This document shows positions 40,909 to 51,531 of a stretch of DNA of 64,000 nt, piece after piece. A program made the position numbers and the translations under genes. This stretch comes from an uncultured Mycoplasmatota bacterium (GTDB taxonomy: Bacteria; Bacillota_I; Bacilli_A; RF39; UBA660). The stretch is taken from positions 47,984 through 111,983 of the forward strand of contig CANOTJ010000003.1 in NCBI GenBank assembly GCA_947570175.1, read 5' to 3'. The notes beneath the pieces were generated by a model. That model saw only the letters and a list, made by a program, of their open reading frames with translations, searched no databases and had not been told where the DNA came from. The first letter of the stretch is position 1, and each line of letters begins with the position of its first letter.

Positions 40909-41709
40909 ATGAAAACAAGAATTATTAGTGCAGCAATTGTTTTAGCAATTGCCATTCCCATTTCACTTATTGGAGGGACCATCTTTAATCTCGCAATTTA
41001 TATTCTTGCAATGATTGGATTAAAGGAATTTTTGGACATAAAAGAAACAAAAAAGGAATTACCAACTTTTATTAATTTTATATCTTACATTATCATGACC
41101 TTAATTCTTGTATCAAATTTCGAAAAAACAAAATTAGTTTTCTCACTAGATTATAGAATTATTGTAGGACTATTTTTAATTTTTTTACTACCAACGATTC
41201 TTTATCATGATAGAAAAAAATATAGTATTGTAGATGCCTTTCATCTAATTGGTGGAATTTTCTTTTTAGGTGTTGCTTTCTCATTGATTATTCTCATTCG
41301 AAATATTGATTTAAAACTACTTATTTATTTATTTTTAATAACTATCATTACAGATACATATGCTTTTGGTACAGGATTATTAATTGGAAAACATGAATTG
41401 CTAGGAGATATTTCTCCTAAAAAAACTTGGGAAGGGAGCATTGGAGGAACTATATTTGGAGTATTTGTAGCTGCTAGCTACTTCCATACCGTCTTTCCAG
41501 GTAAAGTGAGCATCTTATTTTTAATCATAATGACATTATTTCTATCCATTTTGGGACAATATGGTGATTTAGTATTTTCTGCTATCAAAAGATATTATGG
41601 GAAAAAAGACTTTTCAAATATTATGCCTGGACATGGAGGAATCTTAGATCGTCTAGATAGTATTATTTTTGTTATATTAGGTTTTATGTTTTTTATTACA
41701 ATGATATAG
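40909..41709 (+). CDS. cdsA: Phosphatidate cytidylyltransferase
   Basis: 266 residues with seven to eight membrane helices and the C-terminal signature DISPKKTWEGSIGGT and the GQYGDLVFSAIKRYYGKKDFSNIMPGHGGILDRLDS block. It makes CDP-diacylglycerol. The order cdsA-rseP is conserved in bacteria. A TATTATAAT box lies about 40 bases upstream. Confidence 0.96.
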   Translation: MKTRIISAAIVLAIAIPISLIGGTIFNLAIYILAMIGLKEFLDIKETKKELPTFINFISYIIMTLILVSNFEKTKLVFSLDYRIIVGLFLIFLLPTILYHDRKKYSIVDAFHLIGGIFFLGVAFSLIILIRNIDLKLLIYLFLITIITDTYAFGTGLLIGKHELLGDISPKKTWEGSIGGTIFGVFVAASYFHTVFPGKVSILFLIIMTLFLSILGQYGDLVFSAIKRYYGKKDFSNIMPGHGGILDRLDSIIFVILGFMFFITMI

Positions 41710-41724
41710 AAAAGAGGAACGCAT

Positions 41725-42765
41725 ATGTCACTCATATATTTTATCCTTGTTTTAGGTGTAACTGTCATGATTCATGAATTGGGTCATTTCATTTTTGCAA
41801 AAAAAGCAGGAATTTATATTTATGAATTTTCAATTGGAATGGGTCCAAGATTATTCAAATGGAAAAGAAAAAATGATGAAACAGAATATTCTATACGCCT
41901 TCTTCCAATTGGCGGATATGTCAGTATGGCAGGAGAAGATATCGAATTAGATAAAAATATTCCAAAAGATCAAAATTTACAATCAAAAACTTGGTTTCAA
42001 CGTTTCCTAACCATTATTGCAGGAGTATTATTTAACTTTTTACTTGCAATTATTTTGCTTTTTATAATAGGATTAGTAAATGGGGCTCCATCTAGTAAAC
42101 CATATATCAATTCCATTGATGAAAATTATCCAATTGCAAAGACCCCCATTCAAAAAGGGGATTTAATTACCAAAATTGATCAAAAAAAAATAACTAGTAA
42201 AGACCAACTAGTTTTAGAACTTCAAGTTCATAATGGAGAAAGTATTGATGTGGAAGTATTACATAAAAATGGAAAAAATGAAACCATTCATATAAAACCA
42301 ATTCTAACAGAAAGAAATGGTGAAAGTGCGTATCAATATGGTTTTACATTAAGTAACAAACTACATCATGGAATTCCTCCAGCTATTCAATATGCTTTTA
42401 CTAAGACATTTGGACTATTAAAACAAATGATTTCTATCTTAGGATATTTATGTATAGGAAAACTAAGTTTTTCTAGTCTAGCAGGCCCAATCGGTATTTT
42501 TAACATTGTTGGAGAGGCAGCAAAATCTGGAATCCTAGATATTCTTTATTTAATTGCTTACTTATGTATTAATGTTGGTCTAATTAATATTATTCCACTT
42601 CCAGCATTCGATGGGGGAAGATTATTATTTTTAATTATCGAAAAAATAAAAGGAAAACCTGTTAGCCCAAAAGTAGAAAATACCATTCATTCTATTGGGT
42701 TTATATTATTAATGATTCTAATGATAGCTGTTACTTATAACGATATTATAAGAATCATAAAATAA
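41725..42765 (+). CDS. rseP: RIP metalloprotease RseP (site-2 protease)
   Basis: 346 residues. The zinc motif is His17-Glu18-His21 (MIHELGHF) in the first membrane helix. A PDZ domain lies at about 115-190, and the second active-site motif (NIIPLPAFDGGRLLF) at about 285. It cleaves membrane-embedded regulators after a first cut. It directly follows cdsA and lies 16 bases after it. Confidence 0.96.
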   Translation: MSLIYFILVLGVTVMIHELGHFIFAKKAGIYIYEFSIGMGPRLFKWKRKNDETEYSIRLLPIGGYVSMAGEDIELDKNIPKDQNLQSKTWFQRFLTIIAGVLFNFLLAIILLFIIGLVNGAPSSKPYINSIDENYPIAKTPIQKGDLITKIDQKKITSKDQLVLELQVHNGESIDVEVLHKNGKNETIHIKPILTERNGESAYQYGFTLSNKLHHGIPPAIQYAFTKTFGLLKQMISILGYLCIGKLSFSSLAGPIGIFNIVGEAAKSGILDILYLIAYLCINVGLINIIPLPAFDGGRLLFLIIEKIKGKPVSPKVENTIHSIGFILLMILMIAVTYNDIIRIIK

Positions 42766-42768
42766 AAA

Positions 42769-43584
42769 ATGAATAATCAAAAAGAATTAATCAAAACATT
42801 CATAAAAAGGGTGAAATTAGAATCTACCTTCCATAAATTTTTAGAAGAGAATGTAATTAATCAACTCATTAATATATTTGATGATAATTATAAAAGAAAA
42901 AATTATTTAAAACAACTAGAAAATTCACTAGAGCTGGCTTTACAATTTTATAAACACTATAACGAACAATACTACAATATGATTTTAGATGCAATCAAAA
43001 ATAAAAAAATCATTATAGATAAAAAAAATAAATCTTTTATCAATACAGAAAACAATATAATATCTATAAGACTAATTAAAAATGATTCAGATCTTTTTAT
43101 GTTGGTCCATGAATTTGCACATTTTATAGACAGAAATAGCCAACCACATATTATACCTAATCGATATTGGTTTTTATCTGAAGTATTTTCATTTTACATG
43201 GAAAAACAATTAGAAAATTGGTTGAATCAACAAAAATATGAAAAGCTTATTCAAATAAGAAGAAATAATAGAATGTATTTTGAATCCAAAATGATGAAGG
43301 CCGTTGAATATGAATTTTATTATGAAAAACTATATAATCAAACTGGAAAGATTGATATAGATAAGAAAGATATCAATAAAATCCAATTGATAATGAGCTA
43401 TGATTACGATTTAAAGACAGGACTTATTAATCAGTTATTATGCTATCCTATTGCCAATATTCTTTCGGAATATCTAATAAGAAACCATTTTGTTAAAAAT
43501 GATTATGATATTTATAAAATTTGCTTAAATACAGATTTATATGATCTTTTAAAAAATTCCCCAATATCCCAATATAAAAAGTAA
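42769..43584 (+). CDS. Putative HExxH zinc metallopeptidase, unknown family
   Basis: 271 residues starting three bases after rseP. A zinc-peptidase motif is at His114-Glu115-His118 (MLVHEFAHFIDR), and Glu138 (FLSEVFSFY) could be the third ligand, as in the M3-like gluzincins, though the protein is much shorter. There is no signal peptide or membrane helix. No close family is evident. Confidence 0.65.
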   Translation: MNNQKELIKTFIKRVKLESTFHKFLEENVINQLINIFDDNYKRKNYLKQLENSLELALQFYKHYNEQYYNMILDAIKNKKIIIDKKNKSFINTENNIISIRLIKNDSDLFMLVHEFAHFIDRNSQPHIIPNRYWFLSEVFSFYMEKQLENWLNQQKYEKLIQIRRNNRMYFESKMMKAVEYEFYYEKLYNQTGKIDIDKKDINKIQLIMSYDYDLKTGLINQLLCYPIANILSEYLIRNHFVKNDYDIYKICLNTDLYDLLKNSPISQYKK

Positions 43585-43600
43585 TCACATATCTTTATAG

Positions 43601-43628
43601 AACATAATTTTAAAATTATGTTTTTTTT
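43601..43628 (+). terminator. Terminator of cdsA-rseP operon
   Basis: A 22-base perfect palindrome (43601-43622) followed by a run of eight T in total. Confidence 0.75.
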
Positions 43629-43683
43629 GATAATTCGACAAGATTTTATAAAAATATTTCCTATAATCATACTAGGTGATCAT

Positions 43684-44013
43684 ATGACAACAAAAAAACT
43701 AATTAATCAATGCAAAAATTACAATCAAATTGTAAACTATCATTATACTAGCGATGATTTCATAACAGATAGTATTATCAATACTTATCGAAATCAAATC
43801 TTCTCAGAAAACCCAAAAATCGAAAAAATCAAACTATTAGACTTTATTATTTTGGAATATTTAAATAATATCAATTTCAAACACTTTGTTAAAAACTATT
43901 ATTTAGATGAAACATTAAATTATTTTGATAATAATGATTTGAAATTGGTAGAATTGTATGATAAATTCAAATTAAAAGAAGCTATGAATATTTCTAATAC
44001 CAAGTGGATATAA
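43684..44013 (+). CDS. Small unknown protein
   Basis: 109 residues from the ATG at 43684, preceded by AGGTGATC; a TATAAT at 43662-43667 shows that an upstream frame start at 43618 is false. Helical, Asn- and Tyr-rich, without recognisable motifs. It lies just before comEA. Confidence 0.5.
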   Translation: MTTKKLINQCKNYNQIVNYHYTSDDFITDSIINTYRNQIFSENPKIEKIKLLDFIILEYLNNINFKHFVKNYYLDETLNYFDNNDLKLVELYDKFKLKEAMNISNTKWI

Positions 44014-44066
44014 AGACAAGGAATCCATAAGTTATCTAGCGAATATATAACTAGGAGCGTGATAAC

Positions 44067-44813
44067 ATGGATGACTTTCAAGACATTTTAGAAGAAAAAG
44101 GAATCAAATATTATTTAGAAAAATATAAGAAAGGAATGATAATTGGAATTAGCTGTATAATCATCATCCTAATTATGATCATATTAATGATAAAAAATAG
44201 CGAAAAAGATTATCAAGCAAATAAAGAAATAGAACAACTTTCCTCTATAACTACAGAAAAGAAAAAAGAAAAAACTAAAAAAGAGAAGACCGTTAAAGTA
44301 GATATTAAAGGAGAAGTATTAAATCCAAGTGTTTATGAACTGGATACAGATAGTCGTATTATAGATGTAATCCATAAAGCAGGAGGACTGACACAAAATG
44401 CAGATACAACCTATATTAATTTAAGCAAAAAGATAAAAGATGAAATGGTAATTATCTTATATAGTAAGGAAGAAATTCAAGATTATAAAAAAGATAAAGA
44501 AAAAGTAAAATATTTTTATATTGAAAATGATTGTGAATGTCCAGATGAAATGAATGAAGCTTGTATTGAAGAAAAGAAAACAAAAAAAGAAAGCAATCAA
44601 GAAAAAACAGAAGAAAAAGACACACTTGTTTCTATTAATGAAGCAGATGTAGAGGAATTGCAAACTTTATCTGGAATTGGAAAATCAAAAGCAGAGAGCA
44701 TTATTGCCTATCGAAAAGAAAATGGTGATTTCAAAACCATTGAAGATATTAAAAATGTAAGTGGCATTGGAGATAGTGTTTTTGAAAAAATCAAAGATAA
44801 AATTACTGTATAA
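44067..44813 (+). CDS. comEA: Competence DNA receptor ComEA
   Basis: 248 residues: membrane anchor at about 25-46, an SLBB/Grixazone-type domain (VDIKGEVLNPSVYEL ... IDVIHKAGGL) at 77-135, a charged linker, and the tandem helix-hairpin-helix domain (SINEADVEELQTLSGIGKSKAESII ... SGIGDSVFEKI) at 188-248. It binds incoming double-stranded DNA at the cell surface and hands it to ComEC, encoded next. Confidence 0.93.
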   Translation: MDDFQDILEEKGIKYYLEKYKKGMIIGISCIIIILIMIILMIKNSEKDYQANKEIEQLSSITTEKKKEKTKKEKTVKVDIKGEVLNPSVYELDTDSRIIDVIHKAGGLTQNADTTYINLSKKIKDEMVIILYSKEEIQDYKKDKEKVKYFYIENDCECPDEMNEACIEEKKTKKESNQEKTEEKDTLVSINEADVEELQTLSGIGKSKAESIIAYRKENGDFKTIEDIKNVSGIGDSVFEKIKDKITV

Positions 44814-46863
44814 TCTTTTTCTCTTTTTTTGTATTCTTTTCATTATAATTTCTTTTAAAAGTAATCAATATAATTCAAAGTATACAGAAAAAAATACTAA
44901 TTTTATTGGAAAAGTCATCAACTATCAAATAGATGGTGATCAACTAAATTTAGAACTAAAGGCCAAAGAAAGAATCAATGTCTATTATTATTTAAAAACA
45001 GAAGAAGAAAAAAAGGATTATCAAAAAAAAATAAAATTAGGACAAACCTTACAAATAATAGGAGAGCTAACGAGACCTAATGATAATTATAATTTATATG
45101 CTTTCAATTATAGAAAATACCTACTTAGCAAAAACATAAAATGGATATTAACAGCAAGTAAAATTAAAATTATAAAAAATACAGAATCTATCCTCTATAA
45201 AATGAAAAATAATATCATCTCTAGAATTCAATACTTTCAAAATAAGGAATATCTACAATTATTCATTCTCGGAAAAAACGAATTAGAAAATGATATCAAA
45301 GAGAGTTATTCTAAAAACGGAATCAGTCATTTATTTGCTATTTCAGGCATGCATATATCTCTAATCACGATGCTACTAGCTAACATTTTACAACTGTTAT
45401 TCAAAAAGAAAAAAACAAACCTTATATTTGTCTTTCTATTCTTACTATTTTTTCTGTTTTTAACAGATTTCTCACCATCAGTTTTAAGAGCTACAAGTAT
45501 GTATATATTATGTAATATTTCCTTTTTAAAAAATGTTGCAAGAGAAAAAATACTAATTACAGTTTGCATTATAATGTTAATGATCAATCCATATTATATT
45601 TATCATTTAGGTTTTGTATTCAGCTACACAATTAGTTTTTTTCTCATTCACTTTAGAAATATAATTAATCATTATAATCATTACTTTCAAAAACTATTTA
45701 TAGTATCTATGATTTCTTTTCTTACAGGGCTTCCTATTATGATCTATCAATTTCATTCGATTAATATTCTATCTATAATAATGAATTTATTTTTTGTCCC
45801 ATTTGTTTCACTTTTCGTATTTCCAATTTCACTTATAACCTTTCTATTTCCTATTTTGGATCCATTTTTAAATACCTTAATCCAACTTTTACAAAATAGT
45901 TCATTGATTGCAGAAAAAATATCATTTGGTACCATTATATTGAAACATCCATCCCTTTATATTATTACAATTTATTATCTTTTAATCTATTCAATTCTCA
46001 AATTTTATAAACAATATATCATTTTACTTTTTATAATGATCATTATTCATCATAATATAAATTACTTAGATAATCGATTTGTTATTAGTATGATTTATAT
46101 TGGACAAGGGGATTCTATTTTAATAAAACTTCCAAATAATAAAGGAAATATATTATTTGATACTGGTGGCAAAATAGAATATACAAAGGAGAAATGGCAA
46201 ACAAGAAAAACAACAACCTTAGCTACAAATACCATTATTCCTTACTTAAAAGCAGAGGGAATTTCCCACTTAGATTATTTAATTTTAACTCATGCTGATC
46301 AAGATCATGCTAAAGAAAGTATCCCATTAATCAACAATTTTAAAGTAAATCATATCATTATGAATCGTGGAAATGATACAAATTTAGAAAAACAAATTAT
46401 ACAATTAGCACATTTAAAAAAAATACCATTATCACAAATCAGTCAAACTACTATTAAAATGAAAGATTGGAATTTTTACTTTTTAAATGACCAAGATTCA
46501 ACAAATGAAAATGAAGATAGTTTAATTACCTACATAAGAATTAAAGATCGAAATATATTATTAACAGGGGATGCAGGAGAAGAAAGTGAAAATCATTTAC
46601 TTCAGGAATATAATTTACCAAAAATGGATATATTAAAAGTAGGGCATCATGGTTCTAAAAATAGTTCAAGTGAACAATTTATAAAAAAAATAAAGCCAAA
46701 ATATGCATTGATATCAGCTGGAATTAAGAATCGATTTCATCATCCTCACCAGGAGACATTAGAAAATTTGAAAAAATATCATTCTAATATATTCACAACA
46801 TCCAAAAACGGAATGATTAAAATGATTATCCAAAAAAAAATCTATATCCAAACTTGCTTTTAA
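44782..46863 (+). CDS. comEC: DNA uptake channel ComEC
   Basis: 693 residues if it starts at the TTG at 44782, chosen because GGAG lies nine bases upstream; GTG codons at 44761 and 44776 are alternatives. It overlaps comEA by 32 bases. There is a small N-terminal soluble part, the polytopic competence domain (HLFAISGMHISLI near 185), and a C-terminal metallo-beta-lactamase-like domain with YIGQGDSILI, DTGG, LTHADQDHAKES and VGHHGSKNSSS. It forms the channel for single-stranded DNA. Intact. Confidence 0.93.
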   Translation: MKKSKIKLLYNLFLFFCILFIIISFKSNQYNSKYTEKNTNFIGKVINYQIDGDQLNLELKAKERINVYYYLKTEEEKKDYQKKIKLGQTLQIIGELTRPNDNYNLYAFNYRKYLLSKNIKWILTASKIKIIKNTESILYKMKNNIISRIQYFQNKEYLQLFILGKNELENDIKESYSKNGISHLFAISGMHISLITMLLANILQLLFKKKKTNLIFVFLFLLFFLFLTDFSPSVLRATSMYILCNISFLKNVAREKILITVCIIMLMINPYYIYHLGFVFSYTISFFLIHFRNIINHYNHYFQKLFIVSMISFLTGLPIMIYQFHSINILSIIMNLFFVPFVSLFVFPISLITFLFPILDPFLNTLIQLLQNSSLIAEKISFGTIILKHPSLYIITIYYLLIYSILKFYKQYIILLFIMIIIHHNINYLDNRFVISMIYIGQGDSILIKLPNNKGNILFDTGGKIEYTKEKWQTRKTTTLATNTIIPYLKAEGISHLDYLILTHADQDHAKESIPLINNFKVNHIIMNRGNDTNLEKQIIQLAHLKKIPLSQISQTTIKMKDWNFYFLNDQDSTNENEDSLITYIRIKDRNILLTGDAGEESENHLLQEYNLPKMDILKVGHHGSKNSSSEQFIKKIKPKYALISAGIKNRFHHPHQETLENLKKYHSNIFTTSKNGMIKMIIQKKIYIQTCF

Positions 46864-46865
46864 GT

Positions 46866-46883
46866 ACGCTACCGCGTTAGCGT
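46866..46883 (+). other. GC-rich hairpin after comEC
   Basis: ACGCTA/TAGCGT stem with loop CCGCGT, one of the most GC-rich spots nearby. Followed by TTTATATA; may add to termination. Confidence 0.5.
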
Positions 46884-46892
46884 TTATATAGA

Positions 46893-47459
46893 TCAGAGAA
46901 CAAAATGTTCTCTTTTTTCATTCATAATTATATAATCATGAATACCATATTTTTCAGCTTTTGAATCAAAAAATAAATCATTTTTCAAAGGGTGATATGT
47001 CAAATAGCCAAAAATAATATATCCAACAATTATAAAGAAAATACAAATCCAGTCATGATATAAAATATTTTTTTTAGTTAAAATAAAATAACTAATATAA
47101 GAACAGATCATATATGTTACAAATAAAATAATAAGATGAATACTTAAATTATGAAATCCACGAGTAAAAAATGGGGAAAATAATATTAAGTAAATAGGAA
47201 TTCCTATAAAAGATGTAACAAATAAACTAAACAAATAATTATGAATAGGTATTTTAAAATATCTTATAATAAAATACTCCAAACCTCCATAGATAAGAAT
47301 CGTCGTATAAATAATTTTCATATGTTCCCAAATACTCTCATTAACTGGAAAAAAAACAATAAAAAAATCATTAGGAAATATCGAATACATAAAATGTACT
47401 AAAAAACTTAAACAAAAAAGGAAAAATACACTAATTTTTTTTATAATTGCTAGCGTCAT
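46893..47459 (-). CDS. DUF6512-like membrane protein
   Basis: 188 residues from the ATG at 47459 (AAAGGAG five bases before). Five or six membrane helices with the conserved segment FFPVNESIWEHMK near 40, which I associate with DUF6512 membrane proteins of Firmicutes. Function is unknown. The gene is convergent with comEC. Confidence 0.65.
   Translation of the reverse strand: MTLAIIKKISVFFLFCLSFLVHFMYSIFPNDFFIVFFPVNESIWEHMKIIYTTILIYGGLEYFIIRYFKIPIHNYLFSLFVTSFIGIPIYLILFSPFFTRGFHNLSIHLIILFVTYMICSYISYFILTKKNILYHDWICIFFIIVGYIIFGYLTYHPLKNDLFFDSKAEKYGIHDYIIMNEKREHFVL
46895..46920. terminator. Bidirectional terminator comEC / DUF6512 gene
   Basis: AGAGAACA/TGTTCTCT stem around AAA with T run; on the minus strand it encodes the last residues of the convergent gene. 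Confidence 0.7.
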
Positions 47460-47586
47460 AAGAACTCCTTTCATTCTTATTATTTACACATTCCTAAAGA
47501 ATATGATAATATAACAAAAAAATTTAAATTGAAAAAAGGATTTTCTGTTTTTTTGTCGTATATTAATATTGAGGGAGTCTGATATT

Positions 47587-49329
47587 ATGCCTACAACCAA
47601 TTCAGAGCTAAGTCAAGAATTGATTAATCATATTCGAACAAGTGTAGATATTGTAGAAATAATATCTGACTATATTCCTTTGACAAAAAAGGGAAAAAAC
47701 TATTTTGGTGTATGTCCTTTCCATTCGGATCATTCACCAAGTATGAGTGTCTCTCAAGAAAGACAGATTTATAAATGCTTTTCTTGTGGAGCAGCTGGGA
47801 ATGTTTTTAAATTTTTAATAGACTATGAAAATATTTCTTTTAAAGAAGCGTTAAAAAAAATAGCCGATAAAGCAGGGATTGCAATATCCTTAAATATTTC
47901 AACACCTAAAGGAAATAAGGACTATCAAAAATTATATGAAATTTTTCAAACTAGCCAATTATTTTATCAAAACAATATTAACACCAAAGAAGGTAAAAAA
48001 GCAAAAAACTATTTGCAAAGTAGAAACATCAATTCTAGCATTATCTCAGAATTTGAAATTGGACTAGCCCTTAAAAATAATACAATGTTATCTAAAATTT
48101 TACAAAAAAAAGGATACCAAGAATCAGACTTGATAAAAACAGGGTTAGTAAATAAAAATAGTTTAACAATCAACGATGTATATTATAACAGAATTATGTT
48201 TCCACTTTGGGATTTAACCGGGCACATTGTTGGTTATAGTGGAAGAGTATATGATACCAGTGATACCTCTAAATACATCAACACTAAAGAAACTGAAATC
48301 TTTAAAAAAGGAGAATTACTATATCACTACCATAAAGCTAAAGATGAAGCTAGAAAACAAGGAAAGATCGTCATTGTAGAGGGATTCATGGATGTTATTC
48401 GCTGTTCATCAATTGGAATTAAAAATGTTGTTGCTACAATGGGAACTGCAATTACTCCAAAACAAGCGCTTTTGATGAAACGTCTTGGAAAAGAAATATT
48501 ACTATGTTTTGATGGAGATGAAGCAGGAGCCAAGGCAACAATGAGTTGTATTGATGAACTTTCTAAAATTGGGATAACGCCTAAAGTTATTCGTCTAGAA
48601 GAAAATTTAGATCCTGATGAATATATCCAAAAATACGGAGAGGCAAAATTCCGTTTAAAATTAGATAGTCCAATCAATATTATGGATTTCAAATTATCAT
48701 ACTTAAAGAGAGGAAAAAATTTAAAGGATAATATTGAAGTTTCTAAATATTTAAATAATATGATAGAAGAGATTAATAAAATTGATGATCCAATATTACA
48801 AGAATTAACTTTAAATAAATTAAGTGAAGAATACCATATTGATATCCAAATACTAAAAGATCAAATAAAAAAACCAGAGAAAAAAACAGAAATGAAAAAG
48901 GAAAAAAGCAAAGAAAAAAGTACAAAATACATTAAAGCAGAAAGAAATTTGCTTTATTATATGTTAGAACACGAAAAAGTTCTTCAAATATATAAAAAAA
49001 ACGTCGTGTTCTTACCTACAGAGCGTTATCGAAAATTGGCTAGAGAGATTGATTATTTTTACAAAAAAAATGAATTTATTAAACTAGCTGATATCATGAC
49101 TTTTGTAAGCGAAAATGAAACTCTTACAAACACTATTAACGAAATATTAAGCTTAAACTTAAAAGAAGAATACACTAAAGAAGAAATAGAAGATTATATC
49201 AACACTATTCGAGAATTCAACTTAAAAACGGAAGAAGATCGTTTAAAAAAACAAATTCAAGAAGAGATTAATCCAATTAAAAAAGCAAAACTTGCGCAAA
49301 GAATTGTCGAAATCAAAAATATGAGGTAG
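47587..49329 (+). CDS. dnaG: DNA primase
   Basis: 580 residues from the ATG at 47587 (AGGGAG upstream). The CHC2 zinc finger has Cys43, His46, Cys64 and Cys67. The TOPRIM core covers about 245-345 with IVEGFMDVI and [13 protein letters not shown]-terminal helicase-binding part follows. It makes replication primers. It is followed by rpoD after ten bases, the classic macromolecular-synthesis operon without rpsU. Confidence 0.96.
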   Translation: MPTTNSELSQELINHIRTSVDIVEIISDYIPLTKKGKNYFGVCPFHSDHSPSMSVSQERQIYKCFSCGAAGNVFKFLIDYENISFKEALKKIADKAGIAISLNISTPKGNKDYQKLYEIFQTSQLFYQNNINTKEGKKAKNYLQSRNINSSIISEFEIGLALKNNTMLSKILQKKGYQESDLIKTGLVNKNSLTINDVYYNRIMFPLWDLTGHIVGYSGRVYDTSDTSKYINTKETEIFKKGELLYHYHKAKDEARKQGKIVIVEGFMDVIRCSSIGIKNVVATMGTAITPKQALLMKRLGKEILLCFDGDEAGAKATMSCIDELSKIGITPKVIRLEENLDPDEYIQKYGEAKFRLKLDSPINIMDFKLSYLKRGKNLKDNIEVSKYLNNMIEEINKIDDPILQELTLNKLSEEYHIDIQILKDQIKKPEKKTEMKKEKSKEKSTKYIKAERNLLYYMLEHEKVLQIYKKNVVFLPTERYRKLAREIDYFYKKNEFIKLADIMTFVSENETLTNTINEILSLNLKEEYTKEEIEDYINTIREFNLKTEEDRLKKQIQEEINPIKKAKLAQRIVEIKNMR

Positions 49330-49339
49330 GAGAGATAAT

Positions 49340-50431
49340 ATGATAAACGAAATTAAAACATTTGAAACAAGAAAAGAAGAATTAGTCAAGAAAGGAAAAG
49401 AAACGGGAAAAATCACTTTTGAGCAACTCGCACAAACTCTCAAAGGACTAGATTTAGATGCGGAATCATTAGATGATTTATATAACACCTTTAGCGAAAA
49501 CAACATTGTTGTAGTATCAGAAAATGAAGATGATGAATCAAGTGGAACAGATAAAATAGACAAACTTCTATTAGATGATAATACACTAACAAAAGATTTA
49601 ACAATTAATGACCCAGTTAGAATGTATCTAAAAGAAATTGGACAGATTAAATTACTTTCTATGGAAGAAGAATTAGAACTTGCTGATCAAATTTTATCTG
49701 GGGACGAAACCGCTAAAACAAAACTTGCTGAGGCCAATTTACGTTTAGTTGTAAGTATTGCTAAAAGATATGTTGGAAGAGGAATGCTATTTCTAGATTT
49801 AATTCAAGAGGGAAACATCGGTTTAATGAAAGCAGTAGAAAAATTTGATGTAACCAAAGGATATAAATTTTCAACTTATGCTACATGGTGGATTCGCCAA
49901 GCTATCACAAGAGCAATCGCTGATCAGGCAAGAACAATCAGAGTCCCAGTACACATGGTAGAAACCATTAATAAATTAGCTCGTATTCAACGTCAACTAA
50001 CACTAGAACTGAATCGTGAACCAACAGAAGAAGAATTGGCTAAAAAAATGAATATGTCAATCGATAAAATCAGGGATATTTACAAAATTAGTCAAGAACC
50101 TGTCAGTTTAGAAACACCAATTGGAGAAGAAGATGATTCCCATCTTGGAGACTTCATAAAAGATGAACGTAATGTTAGCCCAGAGGAATATGCTACCAAT
50201 GAACTTTTAAAAGATGAAATTTCTAACGTTTTATTAACTCTTACTGAAAGAGAAGAAAAAGTAATTCGACTTCGTTTTGGACTAGAAGATGGAAAATCTA
50301 GAACATTAGAAGAAGTAGGGCAAATGTTTGGAGTAACAAGAGAAAGAATTCGTCAAATTGAAGCAAAAGCTCTAAGAAAATTAAGACATCCTTCCCGTTC
50401 TAGAAAATTAAAAGATTATTTGGGAGACTAA
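49340..50431 (+). CDS. rpoD: Primary sigma factor (SigA/RpoD)
   Basis: 363 residues: region 1.1-like N-terminus, region 1.2 ([11 protein letters not shown]), region 2 with [24 protein letters not shown] and the -10 contact segment [16 protein letters not shown], region 3, and region 4 with [27 protein letters not shown]. The size fits Bacilli SigA. Its stop overlaps the start of trmK. Confidence 0.97.
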   Translation: MINEIKTFETRKEELVKKGKETGKITFEQLAQTLKGLDLDAESLDDLYNTFSENNIVVVSENEDDESSGTDKIDKLLLDDNTLTKDLTINDPVRMYLKEIGQIKLLSMEEELELADQILSGDETAKTKLAEANLRLVVSIAKRYVGRGMLFLDLIQEGNIGLMKAVEKFDVTKGYKFSTYATWWIRQAITRAIADQARTIRVPVHMVETINKLARIQRQLTLELNREPTEEELAKKMNMSIDKIRDIYKISQEPVSLETPIGEEDDSHLGDFIKDERNVSPEEYATNELLKDEISNVLLTLTEREEKVIRLRFGLEDGKSRTLEEVGQMFGVTRERIRQIEAKALRKLRHPSRSRKLKDYLGD

Positions 50432-51072
50432 TGAAAATATCCAATAGATTACAAACAATTGCCGATTTAATTGATACATCCAGTGTTATTGATGTTGGGT
50501 GTGATCATGCACTCTTAGATATTTATTTAACCAAAGAAAAAAATCTAAGATGCATTGCAACCGATATTAGTCCTAACGTTATAAAACAAGCAAAAGAGAA
50601 TATTAAAAAATATCAATTACAAAATAAAATTCAGGTAATTCAAACAGATGGTTTAATAAACGTTCCCATTTCTAAACAAGATACTATTATCTTAGCAGGG
50701 ATGGGAACTTCTACTATTTTAGACATTTTAAAAACATATCATCAAGATAATCCGATTATTATTTGTTCCCACAAAAATCTTTTTCAACTACGAAAAGAGA
50801 TGCATAAAAAAGGATATTTCATTTTTAAAGAAGAAGCTATATTTGAAAAAAATCATTGGTATGTTGTTATAGTCTTTAAAAAAGGGAAACAAAAATATTC
50901 ACATATTGACTATCTCATTGGACCACTAGCTAAAAATAATTCTATATATTTAGAATATTTATATCAAAAGAGTCAAATAATTATTAAAAAAATTCCTAAA
51001 AAACATTGGATAGACAGACAAAAGAAAAAACGATTTGCAAAGCAAATAAAAAAACTATTGAATAGTTTTTAA
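50431..51072 (+). CDS. trmK: tRNA (adenine-22-N1)-methyltransferase TrmK
   Basis: 213 residues with N-terminal RLQTIADLIDTSSVIDVGCDHALLDIYL, the SAM-binding motif of TrmK (B. subtilis YqfN), and TIILAGMGTSTILDIL further on. It methylates A22 of some tRNAs. It overlaps rpoD (TAATG), as in B. subtilis. Confidence 0.93.
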   Translation: MKISNRLQTIADLIDTSSVIDVGCDHALLDIYLTKEKNLRCIATDISPNVIKQAKENIKKYQLQNKIQVIQTDGLINVPISKQDTIILAGMGTSTILDILKTYHQDNPIIICSHKNLFQLRKEMHKKGYFIFKEEAIFEKNHWYVVIVFKKGKQKYSHIDYLIGPLAKNNSIYLEYLYQKSQIIIKKIPKKHWIDRQKKKRFAKQIKKLLNSF

Positions 51073-51416
51073 ATAAAAAAGGTTGGCCCATCTTGGTAAG
51101 TTTCTGATGTTTGATTATTTTCTTCTTGAACAACAGGATTCTCTGTTGTTTGATTTGTAGTAGATGAACTAGGAGCATCTACTTTTTTAAATTCATTCAT
51201 AACACGAAACATTGTCTTAGCATTGTGAACAACAGGTCTTACTTGTTTAATCATCGGAATAGCTTGATTGGCAACTCCAAGAACCTTTTGAGTTCCTGAC
51301 AAAATAGAACCCCATTTAATCCCAGAAGCACCACCAATTGCACGTCCAAGTAAACCAGTACTGGCAGGAGCTGCTGTATAAGGATACATACTAAAATATG
51401 GATTATAATAATTCAT
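51069..51416 (-). CDS. YqfQ-like small protein
   Basis: 115 residues from the ATG at 51416; AAAGGAG is too close to the ATG two codons earlier. A Tyr/Pro-rich start, a Gly-rich stretch (LLGRAIGGASGIKWGSIL) and the segment TQKVLGVANQAIPMIKQVRPVVHNAKTM, which resembles YqfQ-type proteins found next to dnaG-sigA-trmK in Bacillus. The C-terminus is Thr/Gln-rich and disordered. Convergent with trmK. Function unknown. Confidence 0.6.
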   Translation of the reverse strand: MNYYNPYFSMYPYTAAPASTGLLGRAIGGASGIKWGSILSGTQKVLGVANQAIPMIKQVRPVVHNAKTMFRVMNEFKKVDAPSSSTTNQTTENPVVQEENNQTSETYQDGPTFFI

Positions 51417-51462
51417 AAACATACTCCTTTCTAAATTATTATATGAAATTTTCTAAAAATGT

Positions 51463-51490
51463 TTTACATTTTCAAAAAATATGTTATAAT
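51463..51490 (+). promoter_or_regulatory. Promoter of GspF-like gene
   Basis: TTTACA, 16-base spacer, TATAAT within TATGTTATAAT. Confidence 0.65.
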
Positions 51491-51531
51491 TTTATATATA
51501 AAGAATAAGGGAGAACGGATGGTGTTTTTAT

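Noticed and set aside
45327..45587. Minus-strand frame in comEC
   Set aside because: Lies within an intact membrane protein gene and has no binding site.
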